Source: Schistosoma haematobium
Lineage: Eukaryota; Platyhelminthes; Trematoda; Strigeidida; Schistosomatidae
DNA: 64,000 bases
Direction: 5' to 3'
NCBI RefSeq assembly: GCF_000699445.3
Contig: NC_067198.1
Span: 4,746,801-4,810,800 of the forward strand
In this document: piece by piece, positions 9,231 to 21,235 of the stretch
Position numbering within the stretch: position 1 is the first letter of the stretch
How the letters are laid out: the number at the start of each line of letters is the position of its first letter
The notes under the pieces: generated by a model
What the model was told of the DNA's origin: nothing
What the model saw: the letters and a program-made list of their open reading frames with translations, nothing else
Database searches by the model: none
Made by a program: the position numbers and the translations under genes

Positions 9231-11431
9231 GTTACTTACTTACTTACTTACTTACACCTGTTACTCCTCGTGAAGGAGCATAGGTCGCTCACCAGCATTC
9301 TCCATCCAACCCTGTCCTGGGCAATCCTTTCCAGCTCCTTCCAGTTGTAATTCATCCTTTTCATATCTGCTTCTATTATCCGACGTAACGTGTTCTTTGG
9401 CCTTCCTCTTTTCCGCTTCCCTTCAGGATTCCAAGTTAGAGCTTGCCTCGTGATGCAGTTTGACGATTTGCGTAATGTATGTCCTATCCATTTCCATCGT
9501 CTTTTCCTAATTTCCTCTTCAGCTGGAAGTTGGTTTGTTCTCTCCCACACAAGGCTATTGCTGATGGTATCCGGCCAATGGATGTTGAGTATCTTGCGTA
9601 GACAGCTATTTATAAATACTTGTACTTTCTTGATTGTGGTTGTTGTAGTTCTCCAAGTTTCAGCTCCATACAGTAGAATTGCCTTGACGTTCGTATTGAA
9701 GATTCTCACTTTGATATTGGTTGAAAGTTGTTTTGAGTTCCATATGTTCTTCAATTGTAGGAATGCGGCCCTTGCTTTGCCAATCCTCGCCTTTACGTCT
9801 GCATCTGAACCTCCATGTCTATCGACGATGCTTCCCAGATATGTGAAGGATTCTACATCTTCCAGAGTTTCGCCATCAAGGGTGATTGGATTGCTGTTCT
9901 CCGCTTTGAATTTGAGGACCTTGGTTTTCCCTTTGTGTATGCTGAGGCCTACTGATGCAGAGACTGCTGCTACATTGGCTGTCTTTATCTGAATCTGTTC
10001 ACGTGTACGTGATAGGAGGGCTAGGTCATCTGCGAAGTCCAGATCGTCTAATTGGTTCTGAGCTGTCCATTGTATTCCGTGTTTTCCTTCAGATGTCGAG
10101 GTCTTCATAATCCAGTCGACCACCAGAAGAAAGAGGAAGGGAGAGAGTAAACAGCCTTGTCTGACTCCGGTCCTTACTTGGAATGCATCTGTCAGCTGTC
10201 CTCCATGCACTACTTTGCACTGTAGTCCGTCGTATGAATTCCGGATAATATTGACAATCTTCTCAGGAACTCCGTAGTGTCGAAGAAGTTTCCATAATGT
10301 CCTCCTATCTACACTGTCGAATGATTTTTCATAATCAATGAAGTTGATGTATAGTGACGAGTTCCACTCAACTGATTGTTCGACGATGATCCGTAGTGTT
10401 GCAATTTGGTCTGTGCACGACCGATCCTTTCGGAATCCAGCTTGTTGATCTCGAAGTTGGGCATCTACTGCATCCTTCATCCGGTTCAGCAACACCCTGT
10501 TGAAGACTTTCCCTGGTATTGACAGTAGTGTAATGCCTCTGTAGTTTTCACATTTGCTCAGATCTCCTTTCTTTGGAATCTCGATGAGGTGTCCTTCTTT
10601 CCAGTCCATCGGCACTTGTTCCTCCTCCCAAATCTTTTTGAATAGAGGGTAAAGCATGCTTGTGGTTACTTCGACGTCTGATTTCAGTGCTTCAGCTGGT
10701 ATGTTGTCGGGTCCTGCTGCTTTCCCGTTCTTGATTTGTCTGACGGCCATTCTAATTTCTTCCGTCGTTGGTGGGTTGACATCTATAGGAAGATCTGTGT
10801 GTGCTACTTCGATGTTCGGTGGATTCATTGGAGCCGGCCTATTCAGGAGTTCCTCGAAGTATTCTACCCATCTGTTTCGCTGTTGTTGAATTTCAGTGAT
10901 TGGCTTGCCTTCTTTGTCTTTGACCGGCCTCTCTGGTTTACTGTATTTCCCTGATAGTTTCTTCGTTGTATCGTAGAGCTGTTTCATATTTCCTTCTCTA
11001 GCAGCTTTTTCTGCCGTCGTTGCTAATTCTTCCACGTATTTCTTCCTGTCGGCTCTAATGCTCCTCTTCACTTGCTTGTTTGCTTCTATGTATTCAGCTT
11101 GTGCTTGGACTTTCTCTGCTCGTGTTCGGCTGTTGTTAATTGCTGTCTTCTTGTTCTTCCTTTCTTTGATCTTGTCCAGTGTTTCTATAGAGATCCATTC
11201 CTTATGATGGTGTTTCTTTAGGCCCAGAACCTCTTGACACGTTGAAGTCAATGTTTCTTTGATGCCTTTCCAGTTGTCCTCCATGGTGGTTTCTTCTTCC
11301 TTCAGTAGATCTTGAAAGGCTTGGAATCTGTTGTTGAGAGCTATCTTGAATTCATTGAGTTTGTCAGTATCTCGAAGGAAGGCTGTATTGAACCTTTGTA
11401 TTGCTGTTTGTCCACTTGTCCAGTTCTTTTA
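9231..11431 (-). mobile_element. RTE-clade non-LTR retrotransposon, 5'-truncated inverted copy
   Basis: The minus-strand copy has a longer TAAG tail (TTACTTAC repeats at about 9231-9254), a complete RT frame, and a 5' end at about 11430 within the A-run that corresponds to 6624-6628 of copy 1. It therefore lacks the endonuclease region. 5' truncation is usual for target-primed insertion. Its 2.2 kb mirror copy 1 almost exactly, forming a very large inverted repeat. Confidence 0.9.
9248..11284 (-). CDS. LINE reverse transcriptase (RTE clade), copy 2
   Basis: This 678-codon frame is identical to the plus-strand copy except at residue 235 (Lys in copy 1, Glu here) and residue 321 (Ala in copy 1, Ser here, beside the conserved FD of the catalytic region). 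All RT motifs, including FADD at 417-420 and the GRP-rich C-terminus, are intact. Without the endonuclease part it cannot be autonomous. Near identity means a recent common source, a recent inverted duplication, or gene conversion between arms. The open antisense frame at 9390-9992 is a shadow and is not called. Confidence 0.88.
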   Translation of the reverse strand: MEDNWKGIKETLTSTCQEVLGLKKHHHKEWISIETLDKIKERKNKKTAINNSRTRAEKVQAQAEYIEANKQVKRSIRADRKKYVEELATTAEKAAREGNMKQLYDTTKKLSGKYSKPERPVKDKEGKPITEIQQQRNRWVEYFEELLNRPAPMNPPNIEVAHTDLPIDVNPPTTEEIRMAVRQIKNGKAAGPDNIPAEALKSDVEVTTSMLYPLFKKIWEEEQVPMDWKEGHLIEIPKKGDLSKCENYRGITLLSIPGKVFNRVLLNRMKDAVDAQLRDQQAGFRKDRSCTDQIATLRIIVEQSVEWNSSLYINFIDYEKSFDSVDRRTLWKLLRHYGVPEKIVNIIRNSYDGLQCKVVHGGQLTDAFQVRTGVRQGCLLSPFLFLLVVDWIMKTSTSEGKHGIQWTAQNQLDDLDFADDLALLSRTREQIQIKTANVAAVSASVGLSIHKGKTKVLKFKAENSNPITLDGETLEDVESFTYLGSIVDRHGGSDADVKARIGKARAAFLQLKNIWNSKQLSTNIKVRIFNTNVKAILLYGAETWRTTTTTIKKVQVFINSCLRKILNIHWPDTISNSLVWERTNQLPAEEEIRKRRWKWIGHTLRKSSNCITRQALTWNPEGKRKRGRPKNTLRRIIEADMKRMNYNWKELERIAQDRVGWRMLVSDLCSFTRSNRCK

Positions 11432-12036
11432 GCATTCTTGGAAATGATTAAAGAAAATCACAAGAGCGGACAAGCAGGAATATGTACAAGATCTCGTAAC
11501 GACAGAGGAAAATGCTGCAAAAAACTAATAATGAGACAACTATATGACACAATGGTGAAAATATTTGGGACATAACGTAAATCAGAGAGACCGGTCAAGG
11601 ACAAAAAAGACAAGCCGATCACTGAGATTTAAGAACGGCGGAACAAGTGTGTAGAACACTTTGAAGAACTCTTAAGTAGATCAACTCCACTGAATCCACC
11701 GGACATTGAAGTGGGACTCAGAGACCATCCTATACTTGTTACTTAACCAACAATCGAGGAAACCAGCAAGACCATCGGAAAAATCAAGGGTGGGAAAGCA
11801 GTAGAACCTGATAACAAACCAGCTAAAGCACTGAGGTCGAATAGAGAACTAAATGCAAACATGCTCCACACAGTGTTCAGGAAGATTTGGGAGGAAGAAC
11901 AAATGCGAACAAACTTGAAAGAAGGACAACTCATCAAGATACCAAAGAAAGGAGATCTGAGCAAATATGAGAACTACAGAGGTATCACACTACTATCAGT
12001 ACCAGGAAAAGTTTTCAACAGAGTATTATTGAACTG
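11432..12036 (+). pseudogene. Old RTE reverse transcriptase fragment
   Basis: A diverged plus-strand relative of the neighbouring LINE RT covers the linker and the first RT motifs, with stops and frameshifts. Recognisable pieces are RQLYDT, SERPVKD, HFEELL, the decayed counterpart of NGKAAGPDN (about 11790), and [16 protein letters not shown] (about 11935-11985). It begins exactly where the minus-strand copy ends, so copy 2 appears to have inserted next to or into this older element. Stops at about 11573, 11628 and 11743 exclude function. Confidence 0.85.
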
Positions 12037-12244
12037 GAAAGTTTTCTATCTTGCACGAAAAAATGTTTACAAACAACTTGTTGGATGAATACACAAAACA
12101 GAAGATAAACTTTTATTTGACAGTATTTCGTTTGAAAATTCAGTAACTGTTCGCAAGTGTTTTATGGTGAAAAACTTCAATTTTAAATGATATTTCAATA
12201 GTTCATTTTGTTGAAATTCTTAATCGTGTTGAAATGAAAAAAAA

Positions 12245-12530
12245 GTGCGACACTATAATTTATGGACAAACCAATCACGTATAAGATAATAGGTCTCGGG
12301 TTTCGGCGCGAAATTCAGCCATTCGGATAAATAGAGTTTTGACATTAAAGCTGATGTCAGTTCATGATGAAAACAGGAAATCTAACTTCTAACTTTAATC
12401 ATCAACTGTAAATTATCATTTGAATCCCTAACACTGGTTTATGACCGTCATTTAATCCTGGTTATTAAGTGAACACTCCCAAGGTCAGTCTGGTGTCGCT
12501 CAAAGGTCATCCGTAAATTATCGTCGCACC
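12245..12530 (+). mobile_element. Short Merlin-related TIR element
   Basis: Termini GTGCGACACTATAATTTATG and the approximate reverse complement (ending GTCGCACC) bound 286 bp. The interior matches several other copies (for example GGTTTCGGCGCGAAATTC and GCTGATGTCAGTTC). There is no coding capacity. It shares termini with the transposase-bearing remnant at 18983-19625, so it is probably a non-autonomous derivative. Confidence 0.75.
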
Positions 12531-13600
12531 AAAAAATGATACAACGAAATATTTTTCAGGAGTAAAAAATGTGAAATAACAAGAAAACATGTAAAGAGTC
12601 AAATCATATGAGTTATGAAATTATGCTCAAGAACGACAGATGAGTATCTATAGTAATCCTTGTTGAACATTTCAAATATTAACAATAATTGATTACTGAT
12701 TGATGACAAATATTTCGATCTAAATCTCTCAGAAAGTAGTAATCCTCTCAGAATTGTTGACGTGGCTAATTAAAGAGTAGCGGCTACCATGAAACATCAT
12801 CTCTTGGTTTTACTATGGAATACCTTTAACCATCTATAACAATGATGTACGTTCAGACTTTTGATTATTTTGTTTCTAGCCTCTTGTAATACCTAGTGAT
12901 AGATTTGGGTGAATAACAACATCTAAATAATCCTAGTAGATTTAATTAAATAATTCCAACAGAGTGACCAGACTACAATTTAAAACAAGAAAGCACCGGA
13001 TGGCAGTTTCCTTCTAGAATGGGACTCCTCAGCGGTGCGTATCCACGACCATGCACGTGAAATTCGAATCTAGTGACTTCGGTCTCGCTCAACAAAGGCT
13101 TAACTTCCAGACCATTGAGCCGTTATCCAACGGTTTTAATGTATAGCTTATCAGTCTTTTAATTAAACGCTACATTTGCTCCCTATGCTCTTCTAGTAAC
13201 CAGGATAAATCTACACAGCGACTTGAATACGAAAGAAAAGGTGCAAAATGTGGAAGAAACGCTTTACTCTGAAGATTCATTTATGTACAGAAAATCTATG
13301 GTATTTATAGTATTTTAGATGACCTCAATCTTCCATAAATTTCTGGAACGCTATCAAACATTGTAGCAGTATAGATAATCATCCAGTCACGAACGCTAGA
13401 TGGTACTGTTCACTTTCTAGATGTTTCTGGCAAAACGTCTATTGAATACTGATTGGATAAGATGTTTCTTAGTGTTTTCAGAGCCTTTTTTGTCTTTTTT
13501 TTCAAAGAAAGTTCTGGATCGCCCCAATACTAATATCAACCAATACATAATACTGTGCGATTATTCGAAAGCGAAACTAAAGGCATTGAAATTCACAGAC
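12531..13600. other. AT-rich sequence with an eroded family B copy
   Basis: A minus-oriented family B remnant lies at about 12990-13150 (fragments of hammerhead, B box and A box). Nothing else was recognised. Confidence 0.5.
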
Positions 13601-13715
13601 ATGATTGTGGATGAGCACTGCTGAAGAGTCTCATACAAGAACGAAACAGCTGTCCAGTACTTCCTTGTTTTCAATGATAATCTAACATTGATTCATTCAT
13701 GATTTTAATATAAAT
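13601..13715 (+). repeat. Family B fragment (hammerhead and tail)
   Basis: The fragment starts just upstream of the hammerhead and ends in the family tail. The tRNA-like head is missing. Confidence 0.65.
13615..13660 (+). ncRNA. Family B hammerhead with altered but still palindromic stem III
   Basis: The core is CTGAAGA (13621-13627), GAAA is intact and the cleavage triplet is GTC. Stem III is ACAGCTGT rather than the family ACGGCCGT: two substitutions at paired positions preserve the palindrome. Stem II (GTCT/GAAC) and stem I (GCACTG/CAGTAC) each carry one weak pair. Confidence 0.55.
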
Positions 13716-14380
13716 GTTATGATAACAATATTATTTTATAATCATTTTGATATATGTATTATAAATATCTCTAAGTACACTAGGATCCACACTATCTGAA
13801 TACTTTTATAAACACATTTTTCAGGTAATAAAAATTAATAATGACAACTTGAAAAGAAAAAAAAAGATTCACACTTAAATCGATCATGTGGATAAAGTAA
13901 ATAGATAGAGATTATTTGATTATATTTTAAATACATAGCAACTGATTGATATTTTGACTTCAAGTACTCAAAATTGACATGTAATACAATTTATATATTT
14001 TACAAAAATCAATATTCAAATACGATTGGTTAAACATAGTATAGATTTGATTGGTTGATAGCTATATATTTCTTTGATGATTTTAATTTTGTTGATTACC
14101 ATGAAGAAGTTCAAACAAGTTAACTGGACGAAATGTTGGAATTATTTCTAAATTTCAATTGCTGAGATTATTTCAAATATGATTTTCATATATAATAACT
14201 TCTTTATACTCGGCACTTAATTTCTGTCAAATTATTCGTTCTAATCTTGACGAATATTCGTACAATTTATATAACTTTAAAAAAGAATAATAAACAATAT
14301 AGAAATAGATCTCTTAAATATTTATTAATGTTTTCCATGAAGGTCTATCTAATAAATAGTTTTTAAATACATATAAAACT
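13716..14380. other. AT-rich sequence, nothing recognised
   Basis: Very AT-rich, with no coding or repeat signal that I could identify. Confidence 0.5.
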
Positions 14381-14384
14381 TTTC

Positions 14385-14820
14385 AATAGTTGAGATCATG
14401 AGTCAATTGAATCTAGACCATTATGGAAAACCTAAAAGCACTGGACGGCCGTTTGGTCCTATTGTGCGATAGTGACCAGTGGAGTTCAACCAAGTCAGTT
14501 GTGAGATAGTAACTCAGTGATGACAATGATGGATGTGTCACTCAATTTCGTGGATCAGTTGAAGTTAAACATTCACACCGCTGGATGTCGATCTCCTCAG
14601 TGGTCTAGTGGTTAAGCGCTCGCGAGTGAGACTGATAGGTCCTGGGTTCGAATCTCGCGAGGTGGGGTCGTGGATGTGCACTGCTGTGAAGTCCTACAAT
14701 AGAACGAAATGACCGTCTAGTACTTTCAGGTTTTCCATGGTGATCTAGCTTCAATTGGCTCATGATATCAACCACTGAAATTGCTATAATATCCACAAAA
14801 CCCTTTCTGATACACATAAA
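14385..14820 (+). repeat. Family B inverted pair (short minus piece, full plus unit)
   Basis: A minus tail and part of a hammerhead (14385-14470) abut a full plus unit: head (14470-14585), A box (TGGTCTAGTGGTTAAGCGC, 14602), B box (GGGTTCGAATCTCGCG, 14644), hammerhead (about 14677-14730) and tail to about 14815. The plus hammerhead reads CTGTGAA in place of CTGAGGA and should be inactive. Confidence 0.8.
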
Positions 14821-15067
14821 ACCATTGTTAATCATATGATGAACACCCAGATATGTTTATTTAATAATAGAGGTAAATGTCTTGTTTTTAGAAAAACTAA
14901 TAAGTATGAATAAACCATTGAAAACATTGATCAATTGGCCCTACGTCGAAGTTAAAATGTTTTCTTTCAGTTCTATAAAGCAAAAAATTGATATATTCCA
15001 ACGAGAATTATGAAAACCGTAACTTTTGAAAAAACTTTATAGACAAATAACATACGTATTTTCCTAA

Positions 15068-15504
15068 TGTATAACTATTTAGTAATCATATTATGTATAT
15101 CTATACGCCTCTTATTATATGCTTTATTTTGACCTGTAGACTATTATGATACGATTTACTATTCTTAAATTATACTCAGTTTATTGATTACAGTCTCTCA
15201 TGATCACAGCCACTTTTGGCTAGATCTTGTACAAATGTTATTTTCTGTTTTACGGTACGATATGATCTGTTTGATTGGTATATAAACCCAGTATGTTTGA
15301 AATACACGATTCATACCGCAGAGGCTGAGAATTGTGTTCTGGACTCAATAGGCAGGGCTAGGCAAGAATAAGAACCGATAAAGAATCTAGACTGCTTGTA
15401 CGGGTTTATACATCATTGGTTCGGTTGATAAGTCACTGTTCTCTAATTGACGGTATCATTGTACTATATACAGAGATATGGGCACAAACGTATAAGTTAT
15501 AACA
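15068..15504 (+). mobile_element. Solo LTR-like element, TGTTA...TAACA family
   Basis: Homologous over its length to 25615-26043 (+) and 32302-32699 (-). It starts TGTATAACTATTTAGTAA and ends AAGTTATAACA. A TATA-like GATTGGTATATAAAC lies at about 15275, consistent with a promoter in the LTR. No flanking internal retroelement region and no clear target duplication were found. Confidence 0.6.
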
Positions 15505-15547
15505 AAAAGTAAAATCAAATGGCGGTTATAAACTTCTGTGAGGAATT

Positions 15548-15695
15548 AGAATTATGATTTAGGGTTTTCATCATGAACTGACATCAGCTATAATGTCAAA
15601 ACACTATTTATCCAAATGACTGAATAGCACGGCAAAACCCGAGACCTATTATCTTATACGTGATTGGTTTGTTCATAAATTATTATAAAGTTATA
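15548..15695 (-). mobile_element. Merlin-related short element, half copy
   Basis: The minus strand matches the left half of the family (terminus, then CCAATCACG, GGTTTTGCC and GCTGATGTCAGTTCATG). The other end is missing. Confidence 0.6.
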
Positions 15696-15892
15696 GATAA
15701 CGAGTTATGATCGTACCTTACACACAACATTAAGTTTGAGATCATACTTATTAATATTATTATATATATTTATCAATAATTTACGGTTTATTATAAAACA
15801 CTGATATACATCAATTCATATCGAAGCATTGCAGTAAGAAAATAATTCAGCAAAATAAAATAAATAATAAATAATATTTCAATTCTTCGAAA

Positions 15893-16290
15893 GTGCGCAT
15901 CCACGATCCCGCACCCCGCAGGATCCGAACGCAGGACCTACCAGTTTCGCGCGCGAGCACTCAACTGTTAGACCACTGAGGCGACCGGTATCCAACGGTG
16001 TTAATGTCTACCTTCAACCAATCCACGAAGTTGCGCCACCGTACACCATTGTCTTCAGTGATTTGCTATCTCCCAACAGACCTGGTGGAACTCCACTGGT
16101 AACGACTTCTCACTAGAACTCCAGGAGTATCTCCTGAAGTCAGTCAACAGTGAGCAGTGAGCGCACTGTTGAGGAGCCCCATACTAGGACGAAACGGCCG
16201 TCCAGTGCTTCCAGGTTTTCCATGGCGGTCTAACTTCAACTGACTCATGATTTCAACCTGTGAAATTTCTAAAAATTTCTACAAAACCCA
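15893..16290. repeat. Family B inverted pair
   Basis: Minus unit 15893-16158 (B box GGATCCGAAC, A box, full head) joined head-to-head with a short plus piece 16160-16290 bearing a hammerhead. The plus hammerhead has TTGAGGA in place of CTGAGGA and a CCCC stem II arm, so activity is doubtful. The minus unit breaks inside its hammerhead. Confidence 0.75.
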
Positions 16291-16317
16291 TTCTGATATA
16301 TAATTTACTTGGTATTG

Positions 16318-16425
16318 TTTTACTTGTATCTTCTCATTGACGTTTAGGACTGTAATTGATTAGTCTCTTATTGGCATATGTACATACTGTGCGTATTGCC
16401 TCGATATATATATATATTCTAAGGA
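16318..16425 (-). repeat. Smα-like fragment, non-ribozyme part
   Basis: Matches the segment of the Smα-like unit with TTGGCATATGTACATACTG and GCCTCGATAT. The ribozyme and promoter are absent. Confidence 0.6.
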
Positions 16426-16639
16426 TAAATAATCATAGTGATCGATGCCAGTGAGTTTTTTGTTGTTGGTTCATCTAAATAATTTAAACACTACTTGTTA
16501 ACATCTTCCAGATCTTAATTAAGAAGTTAATACTAAATTGATTAACCCACATATATATCATCTATGCATTTTACAATAAGTTTAGTTTTACTGATAATTT
16601 TTGGTAATGCAATGAGAAGATGAAATCTAACAGAATTAT

Positions 16640-17100
16640 GTAATCATAGATTTGCGCAATACATTTCGAACTATATGATCACACATAATGTACTTGTTAA
16701 GAACATTTATATATGAAAAATTAAAAGGTCAACTAGACAGGTTAAGGGTAAGTCATAACAAAGGAAAAATAATAAAGTACAAAACGCAAACGTGATTACC
16801 ACTCTGGATAATAAATCAGTATTACTAAGGTAGGTTAAGTGTAAGGACAAATTGTTTTTGAACACATAAAGGGGTTTCAATTTCCGTATAGCCAAAGCTT
16901 CAATAAACCTTAGTATACATCCTTCAAAGCTTTTGTATAACACTACAAATGCTGATTTGATATCAACCTTATGACCCGTCTCAATCAAATGTTTAGCAAT
17001 GGAGTATGATATCTATCTATCCTATGATCTTATTTGACCATTGGAATTCATCTGATTCTGCAACCATTTTGTTAAATGTTCACCCACCCTTAGATATTGA
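16640..17100 (-). pseudogene. Penelope-like element, GIY-YIG C-terminal remnant
   Basis: The minus strand encodes IETGHKVD, then a short variable stretch, then RFIEALAIRKLKP. This is the order HxxxxGHxxD ... EALAI ... P typical of the C-terminal part of the GIY-YIG nuclease in Penelope-like retroelements, which is believed to nick the target. The longest clean frame is 16707-16988. A related piece lies at 23205-23778, including the shared 3' string GCGCAATACATTTC. Only the 3' end is present, without reverse transcriptase. Confidence 0.7.
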
Positions 17101-17384
17101 TAATAATAATAATAATGATTTAGAAATACCTTTGCTTTCTTTTTGTCATAATGTAACTTTCAAGTAATTAGGCAGCTACAAGAAGTGTTGTAAAACAGTT
17201 CATGGAAAAATAGACATGTGATCTGAAGTAAGAAGACAATTTAATTTGAAACAGAATACTTTCCTTTATTGATAGATATATATAAGGGAATAAAATGTAT
17301 GATGATTGATAACTATAATTGATTAAGGACATTTAAACGGATAACTTGACTAAATAAATGTTCATTATAATCAGAGAAGGTTTT

Positions 17385-18145
17385 TTATGTGGATATTATA
17401 GTAATTTATTAGTTTAATTTATGAGTCAATTAGAGTTAGACCAACATGGAAATTATGGAAGCACTGGACAACCGTTTCGTCTCAGTATGAAATTCCTCAT
17501 CGGTGTGTATCCACGATCCCGATCCGTGAGATTCGAACCAAGAATCTATCATTAATAATCTGATAGACGTTGATCAAAGAATGAAAAATAAACTTCGTAA
17601 AGTAATGAATTAGTTTTTTGGCTCTGCTCCGTAACGAAATCAAATTATTCTATTAATGACTTTTGATGGAGAAATAAAGTTTACCTAGAAAAACTTGAGT
17701 TTTCTTTATAATTTATTAGTCGAATTCATGAGTCAAGTGCAGCTAGATCATCATAAAAATTCTGGAATGACTGAACGACCGTTTCGTCTTATCGGTCGCA
17801 TGCGCAAACGTTTAACCTCTAGACCACTAAGCCGGCCGGCATCCAACGGTATTAATGTCTAACTTCAACCAATCCAAGAAGTTGCGCAACCGTTCACCAT
17901 TGTCATCAGCGAGTTACTATCTCACAACAGACCTGGTTGAACTCCACTAGTCACCGTTTTTCACTGGAACTTCAAGAAATACCTCTTGACCCCAGTCACT
18001 AATGAGTATATAGTGATTATTATCAAAAGAGGGTTTTGTGGAGAATTTAGTAATTTAATAGTTGAATTCATGAATGGTCTAGCTTCATTTGACTCATGAA
18101 TTCAACTATTAAACTTACTAAAATCTTCACAAAACCCTCTTCTGA
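17385..18145. repeat. Eroded family B copies and a tail-to-tail palindrome
   Basis: Two decayed minus units (17385-17560 and 17700-18015) lack intact hammerheads. At about 18020-18142 the unit tail is followed directly by its own reverse complement (axis near 18075, around TCATGAATGGTC), giving arms of about 55 bp. Confidence 0.65.
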
Positions 18146-18419
18146 TAATATTCTTTATAATTAGTGAGACATGTTTTCTAGTATTTTACAAGATATTAAC
18201 TGGTTATGTTCACACTCAAACTACATAGTCTCACACAAATAATCGATTATACAGTGTTTATGTCATTTACTTCTACACAATATAAACGTTTTTCAGTACA
18301 TTATGATATCAAAAATGAGTGTGTAATCGTCATGTGTTATGAAACACTGATGTTATTTCTCACATCACTGATTTTGAATCTGTATTTCATTAACTTATAA
18401 GAAATTTACAGGTTGGTAG

Positions 18420-18600
18420 ATGGTGACTTGGAGGTATAAAGGTATGAAGTTTGCCATGAGACCTGAAGGCTGTAGGTTTGATTATTTGTGATAGGGTAGT
18501 GAATGCTAAGAAATCACATACTCAAACGAAACAATTGTCCAGTGCTTCTTGTTTTTCAATCGTTTCTTTATTTATGTTAGTTAATTGTCTAACTGACATT
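18420..18600 (+). repeat. Eroded family B copy
   Basis: Remnants of the B box (TGTAGGTTTGATTATT) and of the hammerhead (CAAACGAAACAATTGTCCAG, about 18521) are visible. It is too decayed to act. Confidence 0.45.
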
Positions 18601-18982
18601 CAACAATCTTCACAAACAATGAACATTTCTTTCATTCAGGACAAGACTTCTAATAGGTCTCCATTGCCATGAACAACGATATTAGGGAAAAAACACTTGT
18701 ACAAGATTGATCCTTGACAAATAATATACATATTTGTTTTTAAATTAGCCTACCAAATAAATGGTCAAGTTCTTAAACTAGAAAATAACTATGGTAGAAC
18801 TTAAAACCATTCCATCAAATACAAAGTAAGTTAAACTGATTGAAAATTAACTAACGGTTAAGGAGAAAAAAATCAGAAAACTGAAAGAGAAAAAACGGCA
18901 GGAAACGATTACTTTTGAATAAAGAACCACATTTTTTATAACTTAAAATGATCCCTTCAATTCAGAAATGAAAATTAGTGCT

Positions 18983-19625
18983 GGCAAGACTATAATTTAT
19001 GGGCGAACCAATCAGGTATAAGAAAACGAATCTCGGATTTTGGCGTGAAAGCCTTTCATCCATTTGGCTAAATAGGGTTTTGGCATTATAGCTGAAGTCA
19101 GTTCGTGATGAAAACCCTATATATAATTCTTAACTAAGGCGAATTATGACAAATATTGCGAACAGGATAATAAAAGCACCAGTAATACTGTCTGCAACCA
19201 GGTACTACAATATATACGAATGATTGCAGAGCATGCAGACTCCTACATAGGCTTGGTTATTGTGCATTGTGTCGTTATCCACAAGTGGCATTTTGCGAAC
19301 CGAACAACCGGAGTGCACACAAACAATATTGAAGCTATTTGGTTGAGGCTGAAAGAGTTTTTGAGACCATATCATGACTACAGAGGCCGACTATTCTGTA
19401 GCAAAATACGGGTGATTTCCTCTACTGCATCCATTACGATATTAGAACCGTTGAACCTCTTTCTAACCTTGACAAGATTTGAACCATGTATAACAAGTGT
19501 ATCCACTTGAGTTCTTTAGTTTTGTATAATATATTTTTACTCTATACTAACTGTTTGCTGATTGGCTAATATTTCTCAAGGTCACTTAAGGTTCGTTCCA
19601 TGGTCACCCATTAACTAGTTTTACC
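18983..19625 (+). mobile_element. Merlin DNA transposon remnant
   Basis: The left end GGCAAGACTATAATTTATGG and the right end (TTAACTAGTTTTACC) match the short TIR elements of this window, and a transposase fragment lies between them. Finding transposase sequence inside these termini links the short TIR elements to the Merlin/IS1016 superfamily. Internal deletions leave only the C-terminal part of the transposase. Confidence 0.65.
19205..19405 (+). pseudogene. Merlin-type (ISXO2-like) transposase fragment
   Basis: The frame at 19220-19510 encodes a segment with HKWHFANRTTGVHTNNIEAI followed by WLRLKEFLR. The HTNxIE motif preceding a Trp and a basic helix is characteristic of ISXO2-like/Merlin DDE transposases, where its Glu is the third catalytic acid. 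The N-terminal DNA-binding part and the first two Asp motifs are not present in readable form, and the frame degenerates after about 19405. Merlin elements are known from Schistosoma mansoni. This is a dead fragment; the frame's ATG is incidental. Confidence 0.7.
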
Positions 19626-19629
19626 TCAC

Positions 19630-21235
19630 TTACTATTGAACTTAGCTATGTCAGGCTCTTTATAATAATCACTATTTGTTGTCGAGTATCTGAGATTTCT
19701 TAAGGTATTTCTGAAGGAATGTTGTTTATGATTGACTCAGATTTATTTATTTCCATATAATATCTTTTAAAAATAACTTATTTAACGCAAAGTAAACATG
19801 ATATCATTCTATCATAGTTTTACTTTGTTTGTAATTTTGTAGCATGGAATAACTTCATCTAAACAGCAATAGAAAACCAGTGTTCACTGAGTAACTATTT
19901 CATCCAACATAGTCTTACCATATTAAACTTCACTATGAAATTATTAGATGTGACTTAAGTATACTTTTTCCGATTCATGTAAAACAGATAATGAGGAAAC
20001 AAAACAATCAATTACATTTAAATGATGCATTGAACTAAGTTAGAAAACAAATGAAAAGAGTTAAACAATGAATTGTTGTTTCATTCTAGAATGAAACTTC
20101 TCAACATTATGTATCCACAATTGATTGAGGTCAGATATTAACAGCAATAGATACCAGATCAATAGTCTAGATGTTAAGCATTCGTGTGTAATACCAAAAA
20201 TCCAGGGTTCATTTCCCGTGTACACGATCATGGATGAGTATTGGTGAGGAGTCCCATACTAAGAAGAGACGACTATCCAATGCTTTCAGGTTTTCAATGT
20301 TAGTCTAACATTGAATAATTTATTTCATCAAGAATAAATTACATCCCAAACATATGACAAATTCAACATGCTTTCCAAGATACACTTACATAGCTGTGCC
20401 AAAAAGTACGTTGAATATGTGTAGATGATTGCTTTACCTACATATCCATTTTGAACATCATATATCTAGGAAATAACTTATTAACTGTATATTTTGTACA
20501 TTTAAAGTTTAGGTTTTTGTAGCTATGTTTTCTCCAACGATAACCAACCTTCATTTTTACTTAACCGAATTACACTATTTCTTTTTTGGCAAATGGATCT
20601 CTCAAATATACTAGCTCTTCACAATACAATTAAGATTGTTAAGTATTTATTTATTCTGCTATGTTGTTGGTTGCTGGTAATATGCAGGGATTGTAGATAC
20701 AAATCGATATTAACCAACTTCATAAAACAGTTCATGTAATTAGACACTAGTAAATAAACCTCTGAAAAGTACCGTTTACAAATTCATTCAATAATTGTTT
20801 AATTAATTCTAATTGAAATAGACAATGACCATTTAATACATGGGAGTTAACATTACGAAATTTTACTAATACAATATATTCACATATTTTAGGCAAGTAA
20901 AACAGTATGAAATTAGTATGAAATAAGTATGACTGTAAATAGGGATCGTATCAGAAAAGAATATAGACATTCCGTTGGGTTATTTTTAATCTCTTTGTCA
21001 AGAAAACTTTAATACAAGTCCAGACGAAAACAGTAATAATGAAGTGAACGCTATTCATAAAGATCATTGTAAGTAGTGTTTAGTGGAACATGGTATCAAA
21101 GTTACAACAATTATCGAATAAAGTGAAGAGTTTCAGTGCATTGAAAGCACAATCTTAACAGAACATTTGGAGATCTGCCGAAAAAAATAGTTCAAATATC
21201 ACAACACATTAGGAGATGAAAATGTATAGTTAAAG
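19630..21235. other. AT-rich sequence with an eroded family B copy
   Basis: A decayed plus-oriented family B copy with hammerhead remnant lies at about 20090-20320. No coding signal was seen in the rest. Confidence 0.5.

Noticed and set aside
8063..10954. Open frames antisense to the LINE RT (8063-8665 minus; 9390-9992, 10656-10889 and 10736-10954 plus; 7101-7399 minus)
   Set aside because: They mirror the RT coding strand in both copies and translate to hydrophobic, motif-free sequence.
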